DNA of 64,000 nt from KBS-83 sp051025295 (lineage in GTDB: Bacteria; Acidobacteriota; Terriglobia; Terriglobales; Acidobacteriaceae), in the NCBI GenBank assembly GCA_051025295.1, contig JBMGJV010000003.1, one strand, 5' to 3'. Below are positions 33,231 to 43,380 of the stretch, piece after piece. Each line of letters begins with the position of its first letter. Position 1 is the stretch's first letter. The notes under the pieces are model-generated. The model saw nothing but the letters and a program-made list of their open reading frames with translations. It made no database searches and had not been told where the DNA came from. The position numbers and the translations under genes are program-made.

Positions 33231-35531
33231 GTGGATCAAGCGACACACAGCAAGATTGTCTCATTCATCTGGGGAATTGCGGATGATGTCCTACGCGACC
33301 TATTCAAGCGCGGTAAGTACCCCGATGTGATTCTTCCTATGTGCGTTATCCGTCGAATGGATGCGGTACTTGAGCCAACAAAGAAAGCTGTTCTTGACAC
33401 CAAGAAGATGCTGGACGGTGCTCTCATCACGGAGCAGCGGGCTGCCCTATGCGACTCTGCCGGACAGGCCTTCTACAACACGTCGCAGTTCAAGCTGCTT
33501 GATCTGCGGTCGCGGGGGAGCCAGCAGCAGTTGCTCGCAGATTTTGAGGATTACCTCAACGGCTTCTCCCCCAACGTGCAAGACATCCTCGACAACTTCA
33601 AGTTCCGTAACCAGCTCTCCACTCTATCTAAAGCTGACGCCCTGGGCACACTGATAGACAAGTTTCTCGACCCTGACGTGGACCTCTCCCCGGCAGGTGT
33701 CGACAACCACTCGATGGGAACGATCTTCGAGGAACTCGTTCGCAAGTTCAACGAAGAAAATAACGAAGAAGCTGGCGAACACTGGACGCCTCGAGATGCC
33801 GTCCGCCTCATGGCGAACCTGATCTTCCTTTCTGTTGAGAAAGAGATCAAGTCGGGGACATATCTGCTATATGACAGCGCCTGCGGGACGGGCGGAATGC
33901 TCACGGTCGCAGAGGAAACCCTGATTCAGATTGCCGCGAAACAGAAGCAGTCGGTCAAATGTCTCCTATACGGCCAGGAGATCAATCCTGAGACCTACGC
34001 GGTCTGCAAGGCCGACATGCTTCTCAAGGGCGAAGGTGAAAGCGCGGACCACATCGTCGGCGGCGCTGAATGGTCTACCCTTGCGCACGACGCCTTTCCT
34101 GCCCAGGAATTCGACTTCATGCTCGCCAATCCTCCCTACGGGAAGAGCTGGAAGAAAGACCTTGAAGCGATGGGGGGCAAGGACGGGATGCGTGACTTGC
34201 GCTTCAAAGTGATGCATGAAGGCGAAGAGCTGTCCCTTGTTACCCGCTCCAGCGATGGACAGATGCTGTTCCTTGCCAATATGGCTTCGAAGATGAACGG
34301 CAAGTCAGCTCTTGGAAGCCGAATCGCCGAAGTTCACAACGGATCGTCGCTCTTCACGGGCGATGCAGGCCAGGGGGAAAGCAACATCCGCCGCTGGCTC
34401 ATTGAAAACGATTGGGTTGAGGCTATCGTCGCCCTGCCGTTGAACCTCTTCTACAACACCGGCATTGCGACTTACGTTTGGGTACTCTCGAACCGAAAGT
34501 CGAGCCATCGGAAGGGGCACCTGCAGCTTATCGACGCGACAAACTGGTACAAGCCTCTCCGCAAGAATCTTGGGAAGAAGAATTGCGAGCTCTCTAGCGA
34601 AGATATCGAGCGGACTACTCGCACCTTCCTCAACTTCGCTGAGACGCCAGAGTCCAAGATCTTCCCTAATCAGGCCTTCGGGTATTGGAAGGTCACCGTC
34701 GAGCGCCCGCTCCGTCTTCATAGCCAGCTAACTGTCAAGGCCATCGAGTCGCTCCGGTTCGCGTCTGGGGATGAAGACATTCGTGCGACCCTCTACGAAG
34801 AGCTGGGCGAGCGGCTCTTCACCGCTTTCGCACAAGTTTCTTCCGCGTTGGAAGCTCGTTTGAGCGACTGGGGAGCTGAGGCGGAAGAAGAGGACGACGA
34901 GGAAAGCGCCACCAAGAAAGGCCTTCCGGAAAAGAAGAAGAAGAAGCTGCTGGACGCCAAGACCTGGGAGCGCGACGGCCGCCTTTTGGATGCGGCGATG
35001 AAACTGCGCGAGCTGCTGGGAGATGGGCTGTTCGAGGATTACAACCAGTTCCGCGACCGTGTGGAGAGAACACTCAACACAGAAGAGATCAAGCTGTCCG
35101 CTTCCGAGCTCAAACAGCTACTCAAGACGGTAAGCTGGCGTGTAGAAACTGCGCCACGGGTCATCGCCAAGATTCACAAGCTGGGCAGAGCCACACCTGA
35201 TCCTCTCCATGGCCTGTTTGAAGAGACGCTGAACGGCAAGCAGATGGTGGTGGAATACGAGCCCGACTCCGAGCTGCGAGACACCGAGCAGGTTCCGTTG
35301 CTGGAGGAGGGAGGGATCGAAGCGTACATTCGGCGCGAGGTCCTGCCCTACACGCCCGATGCGTGGATCAATGAGGCCGCCACGAAGATCGGCTATGAGG
35401 TCAGCTTCACTCGACACTTTTATAAGCCGCAACCATTGCGCAGTCTTGAAGAGATTAGTGCGGACATTATGGCCATTGAAAAGGAAGCTGAAGGCCTGCT
35501 CGACGGCCTGCTGACGGGGGCGACGAAGTGA
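33231..35531 (+). CDS. hsdM: Type I restriction-modification methyltransferase subunit
   Basis: HsdM methylates adenine in the bipartite target of the type I system and is needed for restriction too. The 766-residue product has an N-terminal HsdM domain, the SAM-binding block DSACGTGGMLTVAEE (about residue 214), the catalytic NPPYGKSW (about 299) and a long C-terminal extension with a Lys/Glu-rich segment. The GTG at 33231 is set by an ideal AGGAGG at 33221-33226; the frame is open to 33192. Its TGA overlaps the GTG of the DUF262 gene. First gene of the four-gene restriction operon. Confidence 0.95.
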   Translation: MDQATHSKIVSFIWGIADDVLRDLFKRGKYPDVILPMCVIRRMDAVLEPTKKAVLDTKKMLDGALITEQRAALCDSAGQAFYNTSQFKLLDLRSRGSQQQLLADFEDYLNGFSPNVQDILDNFKFRNQLSTLSKADALGTLIDKFLDPDVDLSPAGVDNHSMGTIFEELVRKFNEENNEEAGEHWTPRDAVRLMANLIFLSVEKEIKSGTYLLYDSACGTGGMLTVAEETLIQIAAKQKQSVKCLLYGQEINPETYAVCKADMLLKGEGESADHIVGGAEWSTLAHDAFPAQEFDFMLANPPYGKSWKKDLEAMGGKDGMRDLRFKVMHEGEELSLVTRSSDGQMLFLANMASKMNGKSALGSRIAEVHNGSSLFTGDAGQGESNIRRWLIENDWVEAIVALPLNLFYNTGIATYVWVLSNRKSSHRKGHLQLIDATNWYKPLRKNLGKKNCELSSEDIERTTRTFLNFAETPESKIFPNQAFGYWKVTVERPLRLHSQLTVKAIESLRFASGDEDIRATLYEELGERLFTAFAQVSSALEARLSDWGAEAEEEDDEESATKKGLPEKKKKKLLDAKTWERDGRLLDAAMKLRELLGDGLFEDYNQFRDRVERTLNTEEIKLSASELKQLLKTVSWRVETAPRVIAKIHKLGRATPDPLHGLFEETLNGKQMVVEYEPDSELRDTEQVPLLEEGGIEAYIRREVLPYTPDAWINEAATKIGYEVSFTRHFYKPQPLRSLEEISADIMAIEKEAEGLLDGLLTGATK

Positions 35532-37354
35532 GAGAGATCCTTGGCAAGGCCAAAACCGTCCGCGAATTGCTCAAGGGGGTCAAGTACTCGATCGATTACT
35601 ACCAGCGCGAATACAAGTGGCACGAGAAGCAGATTCTCGAGCTCGTAAATGATCTCAGCGATAAGTTTCTGGAGGAATACCAGCCCACTCACACGCGCAA
35701 CAAGGTTGCCGATTATCCGCACTACTTTCTCGGCTCTATCATCATCAGCAAAAAAGAGAGCGTCGGCTACATCGTCGATGGCCAGCAGCGACTCACCAGC
35801 CTGACGCTGCTCTTGGTCTTTCTCCGCAACCTGCAGAAAGGCCACTCGGAGAAGGTCAATGTCGACGAGTTGATCTTCTCCGAACGATATGGGCAGAAGT
35901 CTTTCAACCTTCACGTCGATGAGCGCACTCCGGCCATGGATGCACTCTACGAAGGTCAGCCCTTCGATGTGACGGATCGGCCTGAGTCGGTGCAGAACCT
36001 GGTTCAGCGCTATCGCGATCTGGAAGTCTATTTCCCGGAAGAGCTTCGCGACGCGGCACTGCCTTACTTCATCGACTGGCTCCTTGAAAACGTTCATCTG
36101 GTCGAGATCACCGCGTACTCGGACGATGACGCCTACACCATCTTCGAAACGATGAATGACCGTGGGCTCTCGCTCAGTCCTACGGACATGCTCAAGGGAT
36201 ACTTGCTGGCCAATATCGATGAGGGTAAGCGCACAGCCGCAAACATACGGTGGCGAGACCGTATCCGTGAGCTTAACGATGCTGGCAAGGAGGTCGAGGC
36301 GGATTGTTTCAAGGCCTGGCTACGCAGCCAGTACGCTACGAAGATTCGTGAACGGAAGAAGGGCGCAAAACCCGAGGACTTCGACCGCATCGGTACGGAG
36401 TTCCATCGATGGCTGCGTGATGCCGCACCGGCGGTTGGGCTGAAGCAGAGCGATGACTTCTTCCGGTTTATTGATCGAGACTTCGACTTCTACAGCCGGC
36501 AATATCTGCGTTTCATCGATGCAGCGGAACGTCCGGTCAGCGGGCTGGAGCATGTTCTCTACAACGCCCAGCAGGGATTCACGTTGCAATACATGCTGCT
36601 TCTTGCACCGTTGCGGCCTGACGATCCTGAACCCGTCGTTATCCGCAAGGCTGGTCTTGTCGCAGAGTATCTGGACATCCTCCTGACCTGGAGGCTCTGG
36701 AACTTCCGGACCACCGCCTACTCTACGATGCAGTACGCCATGTTTAGCGTGATGCGTGACATCCGTGGCCTTGCGCCTGACGCTCTGGCGCACAAGCTGC
36801 ACGAGTTCCTCACCAATGAGGACGAGACTTTCGCGAGCAACGATCGTCTGCGAATGCACCAGCAGAACCGATATGCATTGCACCGTATTCTGGCCCGGCT
36901 CACCGATTATGTGGAGACACAAGCCGGGCAGCCATCTCGGTATCTCGATTATGTGAGCGAGGGCAAGACCCGCTATGAGGTGGAACATATCTGGGCGGAC
37001 CACCCAGAACGTCACACCGCTGAGTTCCCGCATCCGGCGGATTTTGCAGAGCACCGCAATCGCATCGGGGGCTTGCTGCTGCTCCCGAAGAGCTTCAACG
37101 CCAGCTACGGCGACCTGACCTACGTCGAAAAGCTGCCCCATTACAACACCCAGAATCTGCTCGCGCGATCGCTACACTCGCAATGCTACGACCACAATCC
37201 CGGTTTTCTGCGGTTCAAAGAGGAAAACGGGCTGCCATTCGTCGCGCACGAGCAGTTCAACAAGACAGATCTCGAAGCCCGCAGCTCGCTTTATCGTGAG
37301 ATCGCGGAGCATATCTGGAACCCGGAGAACCTGCTGAAGGGAGCCGGACTGTGA
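35528..37354 (+). CDS. DUF262-DUF1524 (GmrSD/RloF-like) protein inside type I RM operon
   Basis: A 608-residue protein. The N-terminal DUF262 (ParB/Srx-like fold, NTP binding in GmrS) carries the signature VDGQQRLTSLTLLL (about residue 83) and YQREYKWHEKQ. The C-terminal DUF1524 nuclease-like domain has YEVEHIWADHPERH (His-based HNH-like site, about 484) and RNRIGGLLLLPKSFNAS. Fused GmrS-GmrD enzymes cut DNA with glucosylated hydroxymethylcytosine, and RloF proteins of this family occur in type I loci of other bacteria. The GTG start overlaps the hsdM stop and its TGA overlaps hsdS, so translation is coupled to the restriction genes. A second, modification-dependent defence activity is inferred. 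Confidence 0.9.
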   Translation: MREILGKAKTVRELLKGVKYSIDYYQREYKWHEKQILELVNDLSDKFLEEYQPTHTRNKVADYPHYFLGSIIISKKESVGYIVDGQQRLTSLTLLLVFLRNLQKGHSEKVNVDELIFSERYGQKSFNLHVDERTPAMDALYEGQPFDVTDRPESVQNLVQRYRDLEVYFPEELRDAALPYFIDWLLENVHLVEITAYSDDDAYTIFETMNDRGLSLSPTDMLKGYLLANIDEGKRTAANIRWRDRIRELNDAGKEVEADCFKAWLRSQYATKIRERKKGAKPEDFDRIGTEFHRWLRDAAPAVGLKQSDDFFRFIDRDFDFYSRQYLRFIDAAERPVSGLEHVLYNAQQGFTLQYMLLLAPLRPDDPEPVVIRKAGLVAEYLDILLTWRLWNFRTTAYSTMQYAMFSVMRDIRGLAPDALAHKLHEFLTNEDETFASNDRLRMHQQNRYALHRILARLTDYVETQAGQPSRYLDYVSEGKTRYEVEHIWADHPERHTAEFPHPADFAEHRNRIGGLLLLPKSFNASYGDLTYVEKLPHYNTQNLLARSLHSQCYDHNPGFLRFKEENGLPFVAHEQFNKTDLEARSSLYREIAEHIWNPENLLKGAGL

Positions 37355-38751
37355 TGATTGCGGATCTCAACCCCTATCCCGAATACAAGGAGTCCGGACT
37401 TCCGTGGCTCGGTGCAATCCCAGCCTCTTGGACAATCAAGCGAGCCAAATCAGTATTCGAGCGCGTGGATAGGCGCTCCAGCACCGGGCGGGAACAGCTT
37501 CTCACGGTATCCTCGGCGCGAGGGATCGTGCCTCGAAATACCACGAACGTCACAATGTTCAAGGCTGAATCTTATGTAGGCTACAAGCTCTGTTGGCCCG
37601 GCGATCTCGTCATCAACAGTCTTTGGGCATGGGCCGGCGGCCTTGGAGTGTCAAAGCACCACGGCATCATCAGTTCCGCGTATGGTGTTTATCGGCTCAG
37701 GAAAGATGCCCCACTGATTCCAGGCTTTGTGCACGAAGTGGTCCGCTCACTCCCCTTCAATTGGGAGCTTCGCGTGCGCTCGAAAGGAGTATGGATATCA
37801 CGGCTTCAGATGACAGATATTGCGTTTCTTGACGCCCCCATATTCATTCCTCCACGCGAGGAACAGGAAGCAATCGTGCGGTTTCTGGATTGGGCGAATG
37901 GGCGGCTGGAGGGAGCGATACGAGCGAAGCGCAAGGTGATTGCGCTGCTCAACGAGCAGAAGCAAGCCATTATTCACCGGGCCGTGACCCGCGGCCTCGA
38001 TCCCGTCCCCCTCAAACGGTCAGGTATCCCATGGCTTGGTGAAGCCCCTATCCATTGGAAGTTGATTCCCATAAAGAGGCTCTTGTGCTCGATGGATTAC
38101 GGCACCTCTGAACAAACTCGAGAAGATGGGACGATTGTCATTCTTACGATGGGAAACATTCAAAATGGCGAGATCGTAATGCCGAGGTCGGGGGGGCTCA
38201 ATGAGATTGCGCCTACTCTATTGCTGGACCATTACGACTTGCTCTTTACTCGTACTAATGGAAATCCAGACTTGGTCGGCAAAGTTGGTATCTTTCGAGG
38301 CTATCGAGAGGATATGGTCTCGTTTGCCTCATACCTGGTAAGGTTGCGTGTCGATACCAATCATGATCCTCAATGGCTACACATGCTGCTGAACAGCGCA
38401 GCTTTTTGGAGGTTTGCCCGTAGTCATGCTCTTGTCAATCTTCAGACTAACTTGAATTCAACGCGATATGGCAAATTCATCGTCCCTGTTCCTCCGCGCG
38501 ACGAGCAACGAAAGATTGTTGAGCGGGTCAGCACAGAATCTAGGCCTCTCGACGATGCAATTGGTCGCCTTAGACGTGAACTCGACCTCCTCCGGGAATA
38601 CCGCACCCGCCTCGTCGCCGATGTCGTGACTGGCAAGCTCGACGTGCGACAAGCCGCCGCCCGACTTCCAGATGCAGCGGACCTTGAGAGCCATGAAATA
38701 GGCGAAGCAGAGGTTGACCCCGAAGAAGCTGATGAGGAGGTCGTCGCTTGA
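37351..38751 (+). CDS. hsdS: Type I restriction specificity subunit
   Basis: HsdS recognises the bipartite target and holds HsdM and HsdR. The 466-residue protein has two target-recognition domains, each preceded by the repeat SGLPWLGAIPASW / SGIPWLGEAPIHW, and two conserved helical spacers (REEQEAIVRFLDWANGRLEG and RDEQRKIVERVSTESRPLDD). Two TRDs imply an asymmetric target, one half-site each. The stop is followed by an acidic C-terminus (EVDPEEADEEVVA). GTG 37351 (or ATG 37354) overlaps the DUF262 stop, and the TGA overlaps the hsdR TTG. Confidence 0.94.
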   Translation: MMIADLNPYPEYKESGLPWLGAIPASWTIKRAKSVFERVDRRSSTGREQLLTVSSARGIVPRNTTNVTMFKAESYVGYKLCWPGDLVINSLWAWAGGLGVSKHHGIISSAYGVYRLRKDAPLIPGFVHEVVRSLPFNWELRVRSKGVWISRLQMTDIAFLDAPIFIPPREEQEAIVRFLDWANGRLEGAIRAKRKVIALLNEQKQAIIHRAVTRGLDPVPLKRSGIPWLGEAPIHWKLIPIKRLLCSMDYGTSEQTREDGTIVILTMGNIQNGEIVMPRSGGLNEIAPTLLLDHYDLLFTRTNGNPDLVGKVGIFRGYREDMVSFASYLVRLRVDTNHDPQWLHMLLNSAAFWRFARSHALVNLQTNLNSTRYGKFIVPVPPRDEQRKIVERVSTESRPLDDAIGRLRRELDLLREYRTRLVADVVTGKLDVRQAAARLPDAADLESHEIGEAEVDPEEADEEVVA

Positions 38752-41700
38752 GCACAGATACCAGCGAGAAGGGCCTGGAGACATTGATTGTCCGACACAT
38801 GACCGGCACCGATGGCCTTGGGGTCGAGCCGAACGCCGTCAAGGACGCTCCTGACGCCGCTGGAACTGGCTATTTTCCCGGGAGCCCGAAGGATTACGAC
38901 CGGGCGGTCGCCATCGACGTGCCGCAACTCTTTGCTTTCGTAAGTGCCACGCAGCCGGAGGCCTTCCGCAAGCTGGGCATGACCGACGATCCGAAGGATT
39001 TCCAGCGTGTGAAGTTCCTGACCCGCCTCTCCTCCGAGGTGGGCAAACGCGGCGTGATCGATGTGCTGCGCAAGGGAGTGGACGACGGACCGCTGCACTT
39101 TGATCTGTTCTACGGAACGCCTTCCCCTGGCAATGCAAAAGCCGCAGCGCTGCACGGCAAGAACCGCTTCTCCATCACTCGCCAACTGGCCTACAGCATG
39201 GACGAGACGCGGCGGGCGCTGGACCTGTGCCTGTTCATCAACGGCCTGCCCATCGCCACATTCGAGTTAAAAAACAGCCTGACCAAGCAGACAGTGGAAG
39301 ACGCGATTGAGCAATACCGGCGTGACCGCGATCCTCGGGAACGCCTGTTCGGGTTTGGCCGGTGCGTCGTCCACTTCGCCGTGGACGACAGCGAAGTGCG
39401 AATGTGCCCGGAGCTGAAGGGCAAGGCCTCATGGTTTCTGCCCTTCAACAAGGGCTATAACGATGGCGCCGGAAATCCGCCAAATCCGAACGGCTTGAAG
39501 ACGGACTATCTCTGGAAGGAAGTTCTGACACCGGCGGGGCTGACGAATATCCTCGAGAACTATGCGCAGATTGTCGAGGAGAAAGACCCGAAGACCGGCA
39601 GAAAGCGGCGCAAGCAGGTGTGGCCGCGGTATCACCAGCTAGATCTCGTGCGCAAAGCCTTGGCGGATGTGGAGAGTCATGGGGCCGGAAAGCGCTACTT
39701 GCTGCAACACTCCGCCGGTAGCGGAAAGTCCAACTCCATTGCGTGGCTTTCGCACCAGCTCGTTGGGTTGAAGCGCAACGGCAAGGAAGTCTTTGATTCG
39801 ATCATCGTCGTGACGGACCGCCGCATTCTGGACGAGCAGATTCAAAAGACCATCAAGCAGTTCATGCAGGTCGGTGCGACGGTCGGCCACGCGGAGCATT
39901 CCGGTGATCTGCGGAAGTTTATCGAGCAAGGCAAGAAGATCATCGTCTCCACGGTGCAGAAGTTTCCATTCATTCTGGACGAGATTGCCACGGAAGCGGC
40001 CAAGACATTTGCCATCGTGATCGATGAGGCGCATTCAAGCCAGGGCGGCAAGACCTCTGCCGCGATGAGCGAGGCGCTCACGTCGAAATCCAAGGAGGAT
40101 GGAGCCGACGCCGAAGACACGGTGAATGAGGCGCTCGAAAAACGCATGGCAGCGCGCAAGATGCTGAAGAACGCCAGCTATTTTGCATTCACGGCAACGC
40201 CGAAGCCGAAGACGCTGGAGATGTTCGGGATCGCGCTGCCTACGGATGCCGAGGGCAAGGTCAAGCACCGCCCTTTCCACTCGTACACGATGAAGCAGGC
40301 GATCGAGGAACGTTTCATTCTCGATGTGCTGAAGGCCTACACGCCGGTCAACAGCTACTACAAGCTCATCAAGAAGACGGACGATGACCCGGAGTTCGAC
40401 ACCAAGAAGGCAAAGAAGAAGCTCCGGCGGTATGTGGAAAGCCATGACCACGCGATTCAACTGAAGGCGGAGATCATGGTGGACCACTTTCACGAGCAAG
40501 TCATCGCTGCTGGAAAGATCGGTGGACAGGCCCGTGCGATGGTGGTAACCAGTGGCATCGAGCGGGCGATCCAATACTTCCACGCCTTTAAGGACTACCT
40601 GAATGAGCGGAAGAGCCCATACCAAGCTATTGTGGCTTTCTCAGGCGAACATGAGTACGGTGGTGCCAAGGTGAGCGAGGCCGCTCTGAACGGCTTCCCC
40701 AGCGGAGACATCGCAGAGAAGATCAAGAACGATCCATATCGTTTTCTGATCTGCGCGGACAAGTTCCAAACCGGGTACGACGAGCCCCTGCTCCATACCA
40801 TGTATGTGGACAAGGCGCTCTCCGGGATAAAGGCCGTTCAGACACTGTCGCGCCTGAATCGCGCTCATCCGCAGAAATACGACTGCTTCGTGCTGGACTT
40901 CCAGAACAACAGCGAGGCGATCACGTATGCATTCCAGGATTATTACCGCACCACCCTACTCTCGGACGAGACGGACCCGAACAAGCTGCACGACCTGGAA
41001 ACGTCGCTTGATGGTGCCCAGGTTTACTCGTCCGCACAGCTACAGCAGCTAGTGGAGCTCTTTCTGAGCGGAGCGGAACGGGACAAGTTCGACCCGATCC
41101 TCGACGCGTGCGTTGCGGTGTACTGCGAAAGATTGGATGGGGAAGCACAGGTTGATTTCAAGGGGAAAGCGAAGGCTTTCTGCCGGACCTACAGCTTTCT
41201 CGCCTCGGTCATCCCGTATACGAACGCCGGGTGGGAAAAGATGTCGATCTTCCTAAATCTTCTGATCCCGAAGCTACCTGCGCCGAAAGAAGAAGATCTT
41301 TCCCAAGGCATCCTCGAAACGATCGACATGGACAGCTATCGAGTCGAAAAACAAACAGGGATACAGATCACTCTCGCCGATAGCGATGCAGAGATCGAAC
41401 CTGCTCCGGCGGACGGCGGCGGCCACAAGACTGAGCCCGAGCTGGACCGCCTAAGCAACATACTCAAAACCTTCAACGATCAGTTTGGCACACTGTTCAC
41501 GGATTCCGATCGAGTTGCGAAGCGAATCCGAGAGGACATAGCACCCAAGGTGGCTGCGGACGCCGCATATCAAAACGCAAAGGAGAACACACCCCACACG
41601 GCACGACTCGCGCACGATGAAGCGCTTGGAAAGGTAATGCAGCACCTGCTGACCGACGACACTCAGGTGTACAAGCAATTCGTTCAAAACGAATCGTTCA

Positions 41701-41792
41701 GGCGCTTCGTTGGGGATATGGTCTATCAAATGACTACTGCAGATGCGGCCACTCGTACACCCCGCTCGCAGGCGCCTGTCCAGACACCCTAG
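38748..41792 (+). CDS. hsdR: Type I restriction endonuclease subunit
   Basis: HsdR is the translocating SF2 ATPase and nuclease. The 1014-residue protein has the N-terminal PD-(D/E)xK-like nuclease (LPIATFELKNSLTKQT with Glu and Lys), Walker A HSAGSGKSNS (about residue 320), DEAH box VIDEAHSSQGGKT (about 424), motif III FTATPKPKT and motif VI around QTLSRLNRAHPQK. The TTG start has GAGGAGG about 8 bases upstream and overlaps the hsdS stop. It ends the operon, and its stop is 4 bases into the convergent gene. Confidence 0.95.
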   Translation: MSTDTSEKGLETLIVRHMTGTDGLGVEPNAVKDAPDAAGTGYFPGSPKDYDRAVAIDVPQLFAFVSATQPEAFRKLGMTDDPKDFQRVKFLTRLSSEVGKRGVIDVLRKGVDDGPLHFDLFYGTPSPGNAKAAALHGKNRFSITRQLAYSMDETRRALDLCLFINGLPIATFELKNSLTKQTVEDAIEQYRRDRDPRERLFGFGRCVVHFAVDDSEVRMCPELKGKASWFLPFNKGYNDGAGNPPNPNGLKTDYLWKEVLTPAGLTNILENYAQIVEEKDPKTGRKRRKQVWPRYHQLDLVRKALADVESHGAGKRYLLQHSAGSGKSNSIAWLSHQLVGLKRNGKEVFDSIIVVTDRRILDEQIQKTIKQFMQVGATVGHAEHSGDLRKFIEQGKKIIVSTVQKFPFILDEIATEAAKTFAIVIDEAHSSQGGKTSAAMSEALTSKSKEDGADAEDTVNEALEKRMAARKMLKNASYFAFTATPKPKTLEMFGIALPTDAEGKVKHRPFHSYTMKQAIEERFILDVLKAYTPVNSYYKLIKKTDDDPEFDTKKAKKKLRRYVESHDHAIQLKAEIMVDHFHEQVIAAGKIGGQARAMVVTSGIERAIQYFHAFKDYLNERKSPYQAIVAFSGEHEYGGAKVSEAALNGFPSGDIAEKIKNDPYRFLICADKFQTGYDEPLLHTMYVDKALSGIKAVQTLSRLNRAHPQKYDCFVLDFQNNSEAITYAFQDYYRTTLLSDETDPNKLHDLETSLDGAQVYSSAQLQQLVELFLSGAERDKFDPILDACVAVYCERLDGEAQVDFKGKAKAFCRTYSFLASVIPYTNAGWEKMSIFLNLLIPKLPAPKEEDLSQGILETIDMDSYRVEKQTGIQITLADSDAEIEPAPADGGGHKTEPELDRLSNILKTFNDQFGTLFTDSDRVAKRIREDIAPKVAADAAYQNAKENTPHTARLAHDEALGKVMQHLLTDDTQVYKQFVQNESFRRFVGDMVYQMTTADAATRTPRSQAPVQTP

Positions 41793-42541
41793 TGTGATGT
41801 CGGAACCTCGAGCGCGATAGCGAGCGCGCTCACAAATTGCGCGACTGACTCCCTAGTTGTGAGCTCTTTTGCGAGCTTCAGACTTAGAGTTTTGACCAGG
41901 CTGGCGATGCGTTTGGGGCTCATAGTAGGAGGAACTGCCTCAGTGAGGCACTTCTTGGGAGCGTCCGAAGAGTTCTGCCAATTGTTGATCAACCGGTCCG
42001 CAGTGGCGCGCGGGATGCTCAGTTCCCGCAAGAAAGGACTCCACTTCCCCTCACGTCCACTACCGACAAGGTGCAGCTTATATGTATGCAGACGCTCTGC
42101 GAGCTCCATGCGTGTTTTCGAAAGCTCGGCGCGAGTGAGCCGCATGGCGGCTTGTCGTTGCCGCTGTGAGTGCCACAACTCCGCAATCTCTCGAGTCAGG
42201 GCACTCTCCGCTTGCGCTGTCGCGGGCGATCCAACGCAGGGATCGACGTGCCCATCTGGAGAGGAGATCTCATCCCGTTTCGAAGGAAACCTTGGCCTTG
42301 CTGATGGAGCATCGGTCTTCCTTGCTGAGAAGACGGCTGCCGAACCTATCTGGTCCCTTCCTACGGCTCGGAGCTTGCTCGGGCGCACCGGCACTTGCAC
42401 AAGCGGAACCGTTCTGGCTGGCTGAGGAGCCATCGGAATGTGATGGGAAGCCTGGGGAGGAACGGTGGGATCAGGCTTACTTTCTGGTTTTCCTTCTGAT
42501 GGGTTGTCAGGCAAACGTTCTGTAAAATCAGCTACTGTCAT
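41789..42541 (-). CDS. Island protein with DUF3102-like C-terminal region
   Basis: A 250-residue protein. The N-terminal half is Pro/Ser-rich and disordered; the C-terminal half is helical with ESALTREIAELWHSQRQRQ and GREGKWSPFLRELSIPRATA, RLINNWQ. This pattern (small extension, then R-A-T-A-D/Y-R) is seen in plasmid/phage-borne DUF3102-like DNA-associated proteins. ATG 42541 has GGAG 9 bases upstream. Tail-to-tail with hsdR. No precise function can be assigned. Confidence 0.55.
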   Translation of the reverse strand: MTVADFTERLPDNPSEGKPESKPDPTVPPQASHHIPMAPQPARTVPLVQVPVRPSKLRAVGRDQIGSAAVFSARKTDAPSARPRFPSKRDEISSPDGHVDPCVGSPATAQAESALTREIAELWHSQRQRQAAMRLTRAELSKTRMELAERLHTYKLHLVGSGREGKWSPFLRELSIPRATADRLINNWQNSSDAPKKCLTEAVPPTMSPKRIASLVKTLSLKLAKELTTRESVAQFVSALAIALEVPTSH

Positions 42542-43110
42542 GGTGAGTTCTCCGGGATTGCGTTCTCCCCGGTGGTCAAACCCGAGGGCACAAGAGCTAA
42601 TACCCACCAGCTAGTGTCCTCGGCGTTTTTTAGAAGCAATGTCTCAGCTCGTGCGAACTGCAGAGAGAGAGTCTGGCCGCCACAAGAGGGTACGTGCTCT
42701 TCCGCCACTCCTCGGATCCGCACGCCGGAATAGGAAGGCAGACAGCAAATAGAAACGCGGCAGCACCGTCAACATACCGCTGGTCCAGTTGAAGAGTTAA
42801 TGCGGGAGCTGTTTCGTCGATCCAGTCGAGAAAGCCTCGAGACTGGACTCCGCCCTTCTCGCGGAGCCGTTCATCTGCACCACAGGCCGTCCGCGTGGCT
42901 CTTGATGGCTCACTTCCCACGGAACTCCGGTTCTTGTAGAGCGGGCGCCAGTTCCGGGTCAAGAGTAACGTCACCGCCCGAGTACGAAGTGTCTACAGCG
43001 GAGGAGCCCGGAGAGGCTATCGTGCACAGGTGACAATCAGGTCGACCGTTGCCCGTGTTCTGCCTCTCCCGTGGGTAGCGCGCCATATCTCGAGATGAGC
43101 TCTCCCGACG
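42542..43110. other. Island gap without a supported gene
   Basis: 569 bases between two minus-strand genes. Frames over 60 codons exist on both strands but have irregular composition and no ribosome sites; the Cys-rich 114-codon frame at 42630-42974 was rejected. Confidence 0.4.
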
Positions 43111-43380
43111 TCACTCCATATCGGGCTTCTGAACTGTGAGGCGTACCAGCATCAAGTCTCCGTGGCCTTGTGTCTGAACCATCCCGATATGCCGACGCGC
43201 GACTAATCTGATAGCGAACTGGTTCTTCTGCATCGTTCGATCCGGCAGATCGGCGAGCGGTACGCTGAGCCAGACTCCTGGCTCAGCGGCAAGAGCCCGG
43301 AGAATAGGTGCCCAATCGTAACGTGGGCGTTTAGGTGAAGGGCGGCGGACATGGTGGGGGTTTGCTTTCGTAATGTTCAT
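43111..43380 (-). CDS. Small basic island protein
   Basis: An 89-residue protein, basic N-terminus (RRPSPKRPRYDW), then a hydrophobic core (ILRALAAEPGVWLSVPLADL) and FAIRLVARRHIGMVQTQGHG. An excellent AGGAGG lies 5 bases before the ATG (43386-43391), which supports a real gene. No family recognised; the size and charge suggest a nucleic-acid or protein-binding accessory factor. Confidence 0.6.
   Translation of the reverse strand: MNITKANPHHVRRPSPKRPRYDWAPILRALAAEPGVWLSVPLADLPDRTMQKNQFAIRLVARRHIGMVQTQGHGDLMLVRLTVQKPDME

Noticed and set aside
42630..42974. 114-codon minus-strand frame in the island gap
   Set aside because: Mixed composition, Cys at the C-terminus, no ribosome site.
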